Positions 18,054 to 26,889 of a stretch of DNA of 64,000 bases are shown here, one piece after another (the stretch's first letter is position 1; each line of letters starts with the position of its first letter). The stretch is from Novosphingobium mathurense (GTDB lineage: Bacteria; Pseudomonadota; Alphaproteobacteria; Sphingomonadales; Sphingomonadaceae). Location: NCBI RefSeq assembly GCF_900168325.1, contig NZ_FVZE01000003.1:434001-498000 (forward strand). Direction: 5' to 3'. The translations under genes were made by a program, and so were the position numbers. Under the pieces are notes generated by a model. The model saw nothing but the letters and a program-made list of their open reading frames with translations. It did not search any database and was not told where the DNA came from.

Positions 18054-18833
18054 TCAAGCAAGGTAGCGTGCGGCAGGCTGGCGCCGGGACAGGTTGGGGT
18101 GGAGCGCAGTGCGTGCAGAGAGATAGTCGTCAAGGTCGCCGGAGTTGGGCAGCGCGGGAATTGTGATCGTTTCTCCCATGCGCAGTCCGGCCATGGCTGC
18201 ATCGACCATGTCTTCGACATCCATGACCATTTCCGGGTCGAGACCGGCGAGTTGCTCCTCGGTCCAGATCGGGGTTCGGGTGATACCGGGCAAAACCGCT
18301 TGAACTTTCACGCCATGAGGACCGAGTTCGGCCGCCAGGGCTTCGGTGAAGGCCAGCACGTAAGCCTTGGTTGCCGGATAGGTCGCCGTGAAACTGGCAG
18401 GCATCAGTGCCGTCACCGAAGTGATGTTGACGATCGTGCCGTTGCCTGCCGCCGCCAGGCGTGGCGCCACTGCCGCACTGAGCCGCGTGACGGCAAGGAC
18501 GTTGAGGTCGATCATCGTTGTCAGGTGGTCGATGTCAGCCTCGAGGAATCGGGTTTCGCCCGCGATCCCGGCATTGTTGACGAGACCGGTAATTCGCGAG
18601 TCTTCACGCAGGCGCCTTTCGATGCCGGCGAGTTCTTCAGCATTCGAAAGGTCGGCTGCGAGGACCTCGACTTCTACGCCGGTCTCGCGTTGCAGTCGCT
18701 CGGCCAACTGGGCGAGGCGGTCAGCGCGACGGGCGACGAGAACGAGATCGTGGCCATTGCGGGCAAGACGATCGGCATAGACGGCGCCGATACCGTCCGA
18801 TGCGCCGGTAACGAGATATGTCTGCTTGGTCAT
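18054..18833 (-). CDS. Short-chain dehydrogenase/reductase
   Basis: An NAD(P)-dependent oxidoreductase of the classical SDR family. The Rossmann glycine motif TGASDGIG is at residues 9-16, NNAG at about 87-90, the catalytic serine in ITSVTAL, and YPATK supplies the Tyr and Lys. Arginines in VARRADRLA after the second strand favour NADPH. Length 259 aa. It follows an alpha/beta hydrolase by 64 nt on the same strand, and both are divergent from a GlxA-like AraC regulator, so they probably form a regulated pair acting on a small carbonyl or ester. The substrate cannot be told. Confidence 0.9.
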   Translation of the reverse strand: MTKQTYLVTGASDGIGAVYADRLARNGHDLVLVARRADRLAQLAERLQRETGVEVEVLAADLSNAEELAGIERRLREDSRITGLVNNAGIAGETRFLEADIDHLTTMIDLNVLAVTRLSAAVAPRLAAAGNGTIVNITSVTALMPASFTATYPATKAYVLAFTEALAAELGPHGVKVQAVLPGITRTPIWTEEQLAGLDPEMVMDVEDMVDAAMAGLRMGETITIPALPNSGDLDDYLSARTALHPNLSRRQPAARYLA

Positions 18834-18897
18834 GTCGAATACCTTTCTGATGGCGGGTAACGTGGGGGAAGGGGGGCGGCATCCGCCGCCCCGGCAG

Positions 18898-19725
18898 TCA
18901 CTCTCGGATGAAATCGAGCAGGTCGGCGTTGAACCGGTCCTGATGGGTTTGGGTCAGGCCGTGATCGGCACCTTTGTAGATCATGAGGACAGCGTCCTTG
19001 ACGATCTTCACCGTTTCAAGTGCGGAGGCGCCGATCGGGACGATCTGGTCGTCATCGCCGTGCAGGACGAGCGTGGGTCGATCGAGCTTTGCGAGATCCT
19101 CATGGAAGTCGCTCTCCGAAAATGCCCGGATCGAGTCGAGCTGGCCCTTCAGGCCGCCCATCATGCCCTGGCGCCAGAATTCCAACTTGAGCCCTTCGCT
19201 TACCGAAGCACCGTCGCGGTTGAAGCCGTAGAAGGGCGTTGTCACGTCGAGAAAGAACTGGCTGCGGTTGTCGAAGGTACCCTTGCGGATCGCGTCGAAG
19301 GCTTCGATCGGCTGGCCGCCGGGATTGGCTTCGGTCTTCAGCATCAGGGGAGGCACCGCGCCGATCAGCGCAACCTTTGCCACCCTCTTCGTGCCGTGAC
19401 GCCCGACATAGCGGGTCACCTCGCCGCCGCCGGTGGAATGACCGACCAGGATCGCATCGTGCAAGTCCAGCGTCTCGATCAGTTCGGCAAGGTCGTCCGC
19501 ATACTGGTCCATGGTGTTGTTGTCCCAGACCTGGTCCGAACGGCCGTGGCTGCGACGGTCATGGGCAATCGTGCGGAAGCCCTGCCCGGCAAAAAAAGCC
19601 ATCTGCGGGTCCCAGACATCGGCCGAAAGCGGCCAGCCGTGCGAGAAAACGATGGGCTGTGCATCCTTGCTGCCCCAGTCCTTGAAGAAAATCTTCGTGC
19701 CGTCCTTGGTCTTCATGGTAGCCAT
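18898..19725 (-). CDS. Alpha/beta hydrolase, chloroperoxidase-like
   Basis: A 275-aa cofactor-free hydrolase or haloperoxidase of the alpha/beta fold. The ATG at 19725 has AAGGA upstream and begins the recognisable family start [18 protein letters not shown]. The oxyanion region is [12 protein letters not shown], the nucleophile elbow GHSTGGGE, the acid lies in [10 protein letters not shown] and the histidine in GADHGLT. This group is annotated as non-haem chloroperoxidases but usually acts as esterases. An in-frame extension to 19938 crosses the divergent regulator's start and is rejected. It is the first gene of a pair with the SDR. Confidence 0.9.
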   Translation of the reverse strand: MATMKTKDGTKIFFKDWGSKDAQPIVFSHGWPLSADVWDPQMAFFAGQGFRTIAHDRRSHGRSDQVWDNNTMDQYADDLAELIETLDLHDAILVGHSTGGGEVTRYVGRHGTKRVAKVALIGAVPPLMLKTEANPGGQPIEAFDAIRKGTFDNRSQFFLDVTTPFYGFNRDGASVSEGLKLEFWRQGMMGGLKGQLDSIRAFSESDFHEDLAKLDRPTLVLHGDDDQIVPIGASALETVKIVKDAVLMIYKGADHGLTQTHQDRFNADLLDFIRE

Positions 19726-19811
19726 AACATGTTTCCTTTCTTGCGGTGAGGGGCGTGTCCTGCCCTGTGCTTCGAAAGATAGGTCGATCTGCCCGGCCGC
19801 AGGATCGGCAG

Positions 19812-19840
19812 AACCGACATAAGGCGTGCCGAAACCGACA
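19812..19840 (+). promoter_or_regulatory. Tandem direct repeats, probable AraC-type operator
   Basis: The 8-mer AACCGACA occurs at 19812-19819 and 19833-19840, a 21-nt period (two helical turns), in the 141-nt gap between the divergent hydrolase and GlxA-type regulator genes. Tandem repeats on one helix face are typical AraC-family binding sites. Confidence 0.5.
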
Positions 19841-19866
19841 ATCTGCACTTTCAACGGAGTTGCGAG

Positions 19867-20853
19867 ATGACCGATGCGAATGAGAGTGTCGAAGTAGGCC
19901 TGATGCTCTACCGCGATTGCCAGATGGCGATGGTACACGGGATGACCGATCTACTCGCGGTGGCGTCGACGATTTCGGCTGATCGCGGCGGTCCTGTCCT
20001 TCGGGTGAGCCATTGGGCCAGGGGCGAGGACGGCACCTTCCGGCGCAGCTTCGACAACCGGCCGGGCAAGGACGGGACGCCCGCTATCCTCGTCGTGCCG
20101 GGGCGGTTGTCCGGAATACCCGATGCAGAGGAAGCGGCCCCCTATGCTCGCTGGTTGCTCGACCGGCACGGACACGGAGCCACCTTGGCCTCGACTTGCG
20201 GCGGTGCTTTCCTGCTGGCCGCGACCGGATTGCTATCGGGGCGGCCTGCGACAACGCACTGGTTCTTTGCCGAGCAATTGCGCGATCGTTTTCCGGATAT
20301 TCTGGTCACCGAGGACAAGATCGTCGTCGAAGACGGTGACATCATCACCGCTGGCGGCCTGATGGCATGGACCGACCTGGGGCTGAGACTGATTGATCGC
20401 CTGCTCGGCCCGACCGTCATGATGGAGACCGGCAAGTTCTGGCTGATCGATCCATCAGGCCGTGAACAGCGCTACTACAGCAATTTTGCGCCGCGCCTGA
20501 CTCACGGCGACGAGGCTATCCTGAAAGTCCAGCACTGGCTTCAGGGCAAGTCGGGACGGCCAGTTGCAGCTTCCGTCATGGCGGATATGGCAAATCTGGA
20601 AGAAAGGACGTTCCAGCGTCGCTTCAAGGCCGCAACGGGTATGCGTCCGATCGAGTATGTGCAGCACCTCAGGGTGGGCAAGGCGCGCGAAATGCTTGAG
20701 TTCACCAAACGCTCTATCGACCAGATTGCCTGGTCGGTGGGGTATGAGGATGCCGCCGCTTTCCGTCGCGTCTTCAATCGTATCGTCGGCCTGACCCCGG
20801 GTGAATATCGCCAGCGTTTTTCCAGCTCCGCCAGCCTGACCGCGGCTGCCTAG
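19867..20853 (+). CDS. GlxA-family AraC transcriptional regulator
   Basis: A 328-aa regulator with an N-terminal DJ-1/PfpI-like domain (residues 8-180; the nucleophile-elbow position reads [15 protein letters not shown]) and a C-terminal AraC double helix-turn-helix (about 215-315; [19 protein letters not shown] and [25 protein letters not shown]). The domain order and length match GlxA-type regulators. It is divergent from the hydrolase-SDR pair with tandem repeats in between, which suggests that it controls them. The ligand is unknown. Confidence 0.93.
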   Translation: MTDANESVEVGLMLYRDCQMAMVHGMTDLLAVASTISADRGGPVLRVSHWARGEDGTFRRSFDNRPGKDGTPAILVVPGRLSGIPDAEEAAPYARWLLDRHGHGATLASTCGGAFLLAATGLLSGRPATTHWFFAEQLRDRFPDILVTEDKIVVEDGDIITAGGLMAWTDLGLRLIDRLLGPTVMMETGKFWLIDPSGREQRYYSNFAPRLTHGDEAILKVQHWLQGKSGRPVAASVMADMANLEERTFQRRFKAATGMRPIEYVQHLRVGKAREMLEFTKRSIDQIAWSVGYEDAAAFRRVFNRIVGLTPGEYRQRFSSSASLTAAA

Positions 20854-21020
20854 GCTGGGGCGAAGGGCTATCGAGCCCGATCCGGAATGGCGGCTTGGGC
20901 AATCGCGGAGGGTAGCCGGTTGCAGGAAATGCAACATGCCTGTTGCTTTTCGCACTTGCGTAATAATGCTGCGGCGCACAAAAAGGACGGGCCTTTCAGG
21001 CATCCTCTCCCAAACTTTTC
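20854..21020 (+). ncRNA. Possible small RNA ahead of a terminator
   Basis: The 358-nt gap after the regulator holds no credible gene. Its right part (about 20950-21046) has the layout of a trans-acting small RNA: a hairpin-prone start, a single-stranded pyrimidine stretch CATCCTCTCCC that could pair with Shine-Dalgarno sequences, and an intrinsic terminator immediately downstream. No convincing promoter was identified (TAATAA near 20960 is a possible -10). It may equally be only the 3' end of the regulator transcript. Confidence 0.3.
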
Positions 21021-21046
21021 AACCCGGTCGATCTGGCCGGGTTTTT
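21021..21046 (+). terminator. Intrinsic terminator
   Basis: A 7-bp stem AACCCGG/CCGGGTT with a 9-nt loop followed by five T residues on the plus strand. It would end the GlxA-regulator transcript or a small RNA. Confidence 0.75.
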
Positions 21047-21211
21047 CTTTGCCCTAACGACTCTGCCTGTCATCAATCAGACGCAAGATCGTCAGATGCA
21101 GGCCTGTCGCCAGACGCCGGCCTTGTGAATGCTGCGGGTGCGAGCATAAGAACAATGTACTTGTATCGATGATCACCGGCGCGATACCATGGCCAAAAAG
21201 GGAGACGAGCC

Positions 21212-21433
21212 ATGAATAACGTGAGATCCCCGTTTGCAGCGAAGGTATTGCTGGCCACGGGCGCATTGCTTGCCATCGCCGCATGTTCGAAGGAACCGAC
21301 CGAGTACAAGGCGGACGTCAAGGACGAGAGCGGTGGGCAGTTGATCGTTCAGGATGCGGATGCAACAGGCGTTCCGGTCGATCTGCCCGACACGCCGATG
21401 ACCCCGGTGCCGCCCAGCGAAGCGGCCCAATAG
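21212..21433 (+). CDS. Small lipoprotein, 73 aa
   Basis: A short secreted lipoprotein. After a basic start (MNNVRSPFAAK) and a hydrophobic core, the lipobox AIAAC places the lipidated cysteine near residue 26. The mature part is acidic and proline-rich (VPVDLPDTPMTPVPPSEAAQ), about 48 residues, without a recognised domain. A GGGAGACG lies a suitable distance upstream of the ATG. Such small lipoproteins are common in sphingomonads and lack assigned functions. The downstream 21434-21625 stretch holds no gene that I can support. Confidence 0.75.
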   Translation: MNNVRSPFAAKVLLATGALLAIAACSKEPTEYKADVKDESGGQLIVQDADATGVPVDLPDTPMTPVPPSEAAQ

Positions 21434-21625
21434 CGACCGCCAGGCTCAGCATATCACAAGCCAGGCATATCAAGGGCTGGCGCGTTTCGATCTTGCTTCG
21501 TGCCCGCAGGGGAGACTGGCGATCTGATCGCAGTCGGACGACAGCGTCGGTCCGCAGGTCCTGAAATTGTGGCTGTGCGGTGCAGGTTGTGGCTCCTGCT
21601 CGGCAGGGCGTGCATGTGGTCATGC

Positions 21626-21658
21626 AAAAAGGACCTCCGTCCAACTTGGGGACGGAGG
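21626..21658 (-). terminator. Intrinsic terminator for the minus-strand MbcA/ParS-like gene
   Basis: On the minus strand a 9-bp stem (GGACGGAGG pairing across a 7-nt loop, 21634-21642 with 21650-21658) is followed by TTTTT (21630-21626). It lies about 90 nt downstream of the stop at 21747 and supports that gene being transcribed. Confidence 0.7.
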
Positions 21659-21746
21659 CCTTGAAGTCGAGGTCGGCATCACGAAAACCGCGGTGCTTCC
21701 CTTCGGGTCGCCAGATTGCAGGCTGGCCTGCCTGGGGTGGCGAGCG

Positions 21747-21992
21747 CTATTCCCGTTCGGGAGCAGCGTCTCGGGAACTGGTTTCGGAAAGAGCGCCTTC
21801 GACAAGCGCACGACCAGCGTCACTCGCGACGACAAGGTCGATGGGGCGCGCACCGAGCATGGTATTGTTCGCGTTCATGAACTCGATCGCAGCCTCGCGC
21901 CCTAACACCGTGATGGCGAACTGGGTTACTTCGCCTTGCCGACGCGCTGCGGCTTGCGAGAGGCGCGATGTCGTCTTGCGGTTCGACCTCAA
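21747..21992 (-). CDS. MbcA/ParS/Xre-like antitoxin C-terminal domain protein (possibly truncated)
   Basis: The last ~55 residues match the DUF2384 (MbcA/ParS toxin-binding) domain: AITVLGREAAIEFMNANN, then LGARPIDLVVASDAGRALVEGAL, with the ARP-D motif. In type II RES/Xre systems this domain follows an Xre-like HTH; here only ~30 basic residues precede it and no RES-type toxin is adjacent. There is no in-frame ATG; a TTG at 21992 is the only start, while a GTG with GGAG upstream (near 22035) is in another frame and stops after 16 codons. Either it is a short stand-alone domain or the N-terminus was lost by frameshift. A terminator downstream supports expression. Confidence 0.5.
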   Translation of the reverse strand: MRSNRKTTSRLSQAAARRQGEVTQFAITVLGREAAIEFMNANNTMLGARPIDLVVASDAGRALVEGALSETSSRDAAPERE

Positions 21993-22380
21993 GTGCGGGT
22001 CTTCGCTAACAGACTGGTTTGGATTGATTTTGTGCTCACGTCGGACTCCTCGTCACAAGCGGGAGCCCAAGATGTCTCTCAGTCGCAGGCGCTTAAGGAA
22101 ATCAACTGCGATGACGGGACTCCTAGCATGCTTCGCCAGGGTTGTATCGCACAAAAGAAAAGTGCTGCGCCTTGCCTGGCAATCCTGACGGTTTCTTCTG
22201 ACCGCTCAAGCGCCAATGAAGCTCGGGCAAGGCATCGTCTGCGCAGCCCGGCCCTGCCCATGACAGATGCCCCGGTCCAAGCTGCCTCTCGGTCATCGAA
22301 CGTGACTGGGCACGGGTGCTGAACGAGTGCGAGAGGTGCTTGGAGCGGGCTATTCAAACCATCGTTATAAGGGCAGAAAA
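21993..22380. other. Gap without a supported gene
   Basis: Nearly 390 nt between the MbcA/ParS-like fragment and ridA. Plus-strand reading frames here have no coding character or homology. The left part may contain the lost N-terminal region of the MbcA/ParS-like gene. No repeat or terminator was recognised. Confidence 0.4.
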
Positions 22381-22797
22381 TCAGTCACCGATTGCTGCAA
22401 CTGCGTCGATTTCGACGAGATAGCCATAGTGGAGTTCCGGGACTGGCACCACAGAACGGGCGGGGCGGGCATCGCCCAGGAGTTCAGCGTAGATCGAATT
22501 GAAACGAGGCCAGTTTTCAACGCCCACCAGATAGACCGTTACCTTGACCAGATTCTCGATCGAACTGCCCGCCGCTTGGACAACGGCGAGCATGTTGCGG
22601 ATCGCAAGCCGTGCCTGCTTGTCGAAATCCGCGTCCGGGCGATGCGTACCATTGGGCTCGATCGGCAATTGGCCAGATACATAGACCTGCCCAGCGTGGA
22701 TCACCCCTTGTGAATAGTGTCCCCCGGCGGCGGGAGCATTGGCCGTCGATATCGGCTTGGGAACTGCGCTGCTTGCGTCGACTGTCTGCATTACCAT
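22381..22797 (-). CDS. RidA-family enamine/imine deaminase
   Basis: A small trimeric enzyme that hydrolyses reactive enamines such as 2-aminoacrylate released by PLP dehydratases. Family hallmarks: YSQGVIHAGQVYVSGQLP, the central VVQAAGSS-NLVKVTVYL block, the arginine in DARPARSVVPVPEL, and a glutamate in LVEIDAVAAI. Length 138 aa. Its start overlaps the stop of the PLP enzyme: ATG at 22797 gives a 7-nt overlap, while the second ATG at 22791 makes a TAATG junction. The coupling fits a role in removing the enamine made by that enzyme. Confidence 0.93.
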   Translation of the reverse strand: MVMQTVDASSAVPKPISTANAPAAGGHYSQGVIHAGQVYVSGQLPIEPNGTHRPDADFDKQARLAIRNMLAVVQAAGSSIENLVKVTVYLVGVENWPRFNSIYAELLGDARPARSVVPVPELHYGYLVEIDAVAAIGD

Positions 22798-23966
22798 CCT
22801 CCGAAGCGGGGCCAGACGGCCTCGATCCTGTCGTCATTGCCCCTTACGACATGGTAGCTGTCATGTTGTGCACCGGTTGCACAGGCGTGGTTGGGAAGAA
22901 TTCGCACGCGCGTGCCGATCGGCAGGTCGGGCAAGGGTGAAGCCGAACCGGGACGCACCTTGAGAATTCCGTGTTCCTGGTTTGCGTCGGCAAGGATCAG
23001 ATCGCCCAAAGGTTGGCCGTCGATGTCGCAGACCAGGCCATAGCCCTGATCAACCGCTTGCTTGGCGGTTCCACGGTCACGCGACATGGCCATCCAGCCC
23101 GCATCGACGAGGATCCAGCCCTTCTCGGGCTGGTGACCGATCACTGTCGCAAGCACCGAGACGGCAATGTCGTCAATCTTGCAGACCCCGATGCCGGCCA
23201 TGACGAGATCGAAGAAAACGAACACACCGGCGCGTACTTCCGTCACGCCGTCGAGGTTCTGTGCGAAGTGGGCCGTCGGTGTGGAGCCGACGCTGACGAC
23301 GGGGCATGCGAAGCCGGCTTCGCGCAAGATCGTGGCGGCCTGAACGGCGGCGGCACGCTCACCTTCAGCGCAGGCGCGAAGCGCGTCGTCGCCGCGGGCG
23401 TCATAGCTGGCGCCGGCATGCGTCAATACGCCGCGCAGGGTGGCACCGTCTTCCAGTGCTCGCGCAATTGCGATGAGGTGGGCTGCATCACCGGGCAGGA
23501 CGCCAGACCGGTGCCCGTCACAGTCAATCTCGATCAGTGCAGGGATTGCGTCACCGGCCAGCCGCGACGCCTCGGCAACTGCGCGCGCCTGTTCGACCGT
23601 GTCCAGCGTTACCGCGAGATCGACGCCTTTTGCGCGAAGGGCAAGGACCCGCTCGATCTTGTCGGGAGAAATGCCCACCGCATAAGTGAGGTCGGTAACC
23701 CCGGCTGCGGCAAAACGCTCCGCTTCCTTCAAGGTCGAAACCGTCGCCGGACCGGCTGCGGTGGTCATGACACGCCTTGCGGCGTCGACCGACTTGGTCG
23801 TTTTCAGATGGGGGCGCAATGCGACGCCCAGAGTGTCCAGGCGTGAGCGAAGGCGTGCAACGTTGCGATCCATTCGGTCAAGATCGAGGATGAGGCAGGG
23901 TGTGCCGACATCCTTCAGGGTGTGGCCGGAGCTGTCGGCTCCGACTTGGGGTGATGCTTCCAGCAA
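22791..23966 (-). CDS. D-serine dehydratase-like (DSD1 family) PLP enzyme
   Basis: A fold-III PLP enzyme of the alanine-racemase-like DSD1/D-threonine-aldolase family. The PLP lysine lies in LRPHLKTTKS near residue 54. The metal site near the C-terminus reads PNHAC; His-x-Cys is the zinc pair of eukaryotic-type D-serine dehydratases and related D-hydroxyaspartate dehydratases, whereas D-threonine aldolases usually have His-x-Asp. I therefore favour a dehydratase, releasing an enamine that the coupled RidA would deaminate. It is divergent from a LysR gene across 98 nt. The exact D-hydroxy amino acid used is not readable from the sequence. Confidence 0.85.
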   Translation of the reverse strand: MLEASPQVGADSSGHTLKDVGTPCLILDLDRMDRNVARLRSRLDTLGVALRPHLKTTKSVDAARRVMTTAAGPATVSTLKEAERFAAAGVTDLTYAVGISPDKIERVLALRAKGVDLAVTLDTVEQARAVAEASRLAGDAIPALIEIDCDGHRSGVLPGDAAHLIAIARALEDGATLRGVLTHAGASYDARGDDALRACAEGERAAAVQAATILREAGFACPVVSVGSTPTAHFAQNLDGVTEVRAGVFVFFDLVMAGIGVCKIDDIAVSVLATVIGHQPEKGWILVDAGWMAMSRDRGTAKQAVDQGYGLVCDIDGQPLGDLILADANQEHGILKVRPGSASPLPDLPIGTRVRILPNHACATGAQHDSYHVVRGNDDRIEAVWPRFGGW

Positions 23967-24030
23967 GATGGGCTCCGCTTTGCGTCCAGATGTGGTTTCA
24001 GGCCGATCAGTCTATTGATTGCATCGCATC

Positions 24031-24062
24031 ATTCAATTAATTATATTGTCATATTCAATTAA
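24031..24062. promoter_or_regulatory. LysR-type operator candidate in the divergent intergenic region
   Basis: ATTCAATTAA is repeated at 24031-24040 and 24053-24062, a 22-nt period, and CAAT-N7-ATTG (24034-24048) forms an inverted repeat of the T-N11-A type. The stretch is strongly AT-rich relative to its surroundings and lies just before the LysR start. Confidence 0.5.
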
Positions 24063-24064
24063 GG

Positions 24065-24994
24065 TTGAAATTAATGCTATCGAGTGATGACCTCCTCTTC
24101 TTCGGAACCATCACAGCGTCTGCATCTCTGGCAGATGCGGCGCGCCAGCTGAACGTCTCGCCGCCGGCGGTCACCCAGAGGCTCAAGGCAATCGAACAGC
24201 GTATCGGCGTGCGGTTGATCGATAGATCCATGCGGGGACTTGTCCTGACGGACGAGGGCGAGCTTGTTGCTGCCGAAGGCGCCGCCATTATCGATGCGAT
24301 CGAGCGGCTGGACGATCGACTGGAGAGAAGATCCACATCCGTCCGGGGAAAGCTGCGGATTGCGGCGCCCTATGGTTTCGGCCGGGACTACGTTGGGCCC
24401 GTAGTCGGTGAATTCGCCCGGCTGCATCCTGAAGCCACCGTGACCCTGGAGCTGTCGGACCATCCGGCGACGCTATCGTCGGACAGCTGGGATCTGGTCA
24501 TTCACATCGGTGCACTGAATACGGTTGGCCGAATTGTCACGACCTTGGCTCCCAATCACCGCATCGCCTGCGCGTCGCCTTCCTATATCGCGGAGCATCC
24601 TTCCATCATCGAGCCGGACGACTTGCAGCAGCATCGTTGCCTGGCCCTGCGAGAGAACAACGAGGACGTCACGCTCTGGCGCTTTACAAAGGCGAAATGC
24701 GATCCGGCGACGGTTCGCATCAAGCCCGTCATGGCAACGAACGACGGTGCCGTCATGCGCAACTGGGCGTTGGCTGGACTGGGCGTTATTGTCCGGTCCG
24801 AGTGGGACCTTGCAGGTGATATTGCGGCGGGACGGCTGGTGCGTATCCTGCCCGATTGGCAGTGCCCCGATGCAGATGTCGTGGCGCTGCTTGGGGCCCG
24901 GCATGGCAGGTCCCGACGAGCGACGGTATTTCTGGAATTGATGCGGGCATCGCTGCATCCGGTGCCATGGCGAGAAGCCGGGCGAGGCACCTGA
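24065..24994 (+). CDS. LysR-family transcriptional regulator
   Basis: A 309-aa regulator with an N-terminal winged helix (residues 8-66: FFGTITASASLADAARQLNVS, PPAVTQRLKAIEQRIGVRLIDR) and a periplasmic-binding-like effector domain (about 92-300). Length and layout are standard. It is divergent from the D-serine-dehydratase-like/RidA operon with paired repeats in between, so it probably controls that operon, in response to a D-amino acid or its product. ATG at 24065 is used; an ATG three codons further on is possible. Confidence 0.92.
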   Translation: MKLMLSSDDLLFFGTITASASLADAARQLNVSPPAVTQRLKAIEQRIGVRLIDRSMRGLVLTDEGELVAAEGAAIIDAIERLDDRLERRSTSVRGKLRIAAPYGFGRDYVGPVVGEFARLHPEATVTLELSDHPATLSSDSWDLVIHIGALNTVGRIVTTLAPNHRIACASPSYIAEHPSIIEPDDLQQHRCLALRENNEDVTLWRFTKAKCDPATVRIKPVMATNDGAVMRNWALAGLGVIVRSEWDLAGDIAAGRLVRILPDWQCPDADVVALLGARHGRSRRATVFLELMRASLHPVPWREAGRGT

Positions 24995-25184
24995 TTGCGA
25001 TTGTATCTGCAGGATTTTAGACCCTTCGCGAACGCCCTGCGTTCACGGTCAGCCGCGCGATTGAGCAGACGCTTGCCGGGGCTGGCAGCCAATCTTCTTG
25101 CAGCAAGCCCTGCCAGTATATCGCAGACGGTATGCCCCTGATCGAATTTATCGTTTCTTTTCAATTATCCTTTTGCGCGTCACC

Positions 25185-26681
25185 TCAATCGTCGCGGCGC
25201 AATCGATAACGTTCGGGGTTCTGCGCGACTTCTGCGGCTTGGCCAGCCAGCATCCGACGGTAGTTTTCGAGTTGAGGGTCCCCTGTTCGGATCATTTCGT
25301 CGAGCATGAGCTTCTTCATGCGCACGACACGGTCCTTGTGTTCGGGCGCATCGATTAGGTTGTGGCGCTGGCCGGGATCGTTCCTGAGGTCGTAAAGTGC
25401 CATGGGATAGCCCTCGGTGTACTGTGCCGTCCGGCGTGCCATCGCAGGATCGTTCTTCGCCCGCTCCACCATAGCCGGCCAGGTCAGGCCGAACATGGAT
25501 TCGGCGCGGAACTTCGTCTTTCCGCCATCCGCCCAAGGCGTCACGAGAAAGGCCCAGCGTCGATCCTGCAAGGTCCGCATCGGATAATGCATCCCGTTCG
25601 ATACGTAGTCGACGAAGGACGTCACGAATTGACGATCGAGGCTTGGACCGCCCTGCAGCATCGGTACCCATGAATCCCCATCGATGCCTTCAGGCGGCGC
25701 CTGGCCAAGCAGGTCGCACAAGGTTGGCAGAATATCGAGGTTGGTGGTGAGGTTGTCGAACCGGCGCGGTGTTCCCATGCCCGGATAGTTCAATATGACG
25801 GGTGTGCGAATGCCGTGATCGTAGCAGGTCGCCTTGGCAAAAGGCATTGGCATGCCGTGGTCGGCAACGAACAGGACGATCGTGTTTGCCGCCTCGCCAC
25901 TTGCATCCAGTGCATCCAGGATGTGCCCTACCGCAATGTCCAGACGTTGGGCGGAATTCCAGTACTGGGCGTGTTCCTCGCGCACGTCCGGCAGGTCGTC
26001 GAGATTGGGTGGAATTTCTACATCGTTCGCACCGAGCTCTCGCGGTATCTTGAAGGGACCCTGGTTGTTGTTGTCCATCGCGAGACCGACCGGGCTGCCA
26101 TAGAATGGCCGGTGCGGATCGTTGATGTTGCAGTTCACGAAGAACGGCTTCATCTGCGCCTGCGCCTCGGTGATGGCCAAAGACAGGAACGCGGCGTGGA
26201 TCAGCGGGTGCCGGTCCTTTCCTTCCGCGCTGCTACGCCAGGGAAAGGACGAAGCGGGTTGCATGTGCCCGATCTTGTGGCTTGCAGCGCAATAATACTG
26301 TGCCGCATCCAGAACGCTGCACAAAGTCGGCGTGCCTTCGAACATCGGAAAGAATCCGTTGCCGCCATTGCGGTGCGGCAACTTGCCGCTCATAATCGCC
26401 TGGCGCGAGGGCATGCAGATCGGTGCAACGGTGCGCACCTGCTCGAAGACGTGGCTGCGTGCCGCCAGCTTGTCGAGATTTGGGGTCAGTCCTTTGCGAC
26501 CGGTCATGAACCCGAGCGCGGACCAGTCCACATCGTCGGACGTGATCAGCAGCAGATTCGGTGCGCCGCGCCGATCGACGGGTTTACGGTAGCTGCTGGC
26601 CCGCGCTCCGATTGGCATGAGCGCCATGGCCATTCCTGCTGCGCCCGCCTTGAGCACATCGCGTTTGCGAAATCCTGGCAC
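25185..26681 (-). CDS. Type I sulfatase, exported
   Basis: A formylglycine-dependent sulfatase of the S1 family. The active-site consensus reads PICMPSRQAIMSG; the cysteine is the residue converted to formylglycine, and the C-x-P-S-R motif is intact. Metal ligands appear in LLITSDDVDW and in VADHG. The N-terminus FRKRDVLKAGAAGMAMALM resembles a Tat signal but has KR instead of RR, so the export route is uncertain. It has its own LacI-type operator and promoter about 100 nt upstream. With the second sulfatase, GH3 and GH9 enzymes it suggests a sulfated glycan substrate. Confidence 0.92.
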   Translation of the reverse strand: MPGFRKRDVLKAGAAGMAMALMPIGARASSYRKPVDRRGAPNLLLITSDDVDWSALGFMTGRKGLTPNLDKLAARSHVFEQVRTVAPICMPSRQAIMSGKLPHRNGGNGFFPMFEGTPTLCSVLDAAQYYCAASHKIGHMQPASSFPWRSSAEGKDRHPLIHAAFLSLAITEAQAQMKPFFVNCNINDPHRPFYGSPVGLAMDNNNQGPFKIPRELGANDVEIPPNLDDLPDVREEHAQYWNSAQRLDIAVGHILDALDASGEAANTIVLFVADHGMPMPFAKATCYDHGIRTPVILNYPGMGTPRRFDNLTTNLDILPTLCDLLGQAPPEGIDGDSWVPMLQGGPSLDRQFVTSFVDYVSNGMHYPMRTLQDRRWAFLVTPWADGGKTKFRAESMFGLTWPAMVERAKNDPAMARRTAQYTEGYPMALYDLRNDPGQRHNLIDAPEHKDRVVRMKKLMLDEMIRTGDPQLENYRRMLAGQAAEVAQNPERYRLRRDD

Positions 26682-26776
26682 TTAATTCGTTCCTCTGTCC
26701 CAAAGCCGCATCACCGCACATGGACTTTTCGGCCTAGCGCATTCCGGATGAACGCATGCCGTTCTCCAGATACCAT

Positions 26777-26819
26777 AGTGTAGCGCTAAATTGCTATTGG
26801 TATCGCTCCGGCCTGTCAA
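26777..26819 (-). promoter_or_regulatory. Promoter with LacI operator (site A) for the first sulfatase
   Basis: Minus strand: -35 TTGACA (26819-26814), 17-nt spacer, -10-like TAGCAA (26796-26791), then TTTAGCGCTACAC across the probable start point. The same arrangement, spacing included, occurs upstream of the MFS gene (site B). Confidence 0.7.
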
Positions 26820-26889
26820 GGTCAGGGCGGAGAGACTATCGTGCGCGTGCAAATCGGTCACACGCACTGCCGGAAGGCGATCTGACCGG

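Noticed and set aside
21580..22188. Plus-strand open frame of 202 codons
   Set aside because: It crosses the minus-strand MbcA/ParS-like gene and terminator, has no ribosome-binding site and no recognisable domain.
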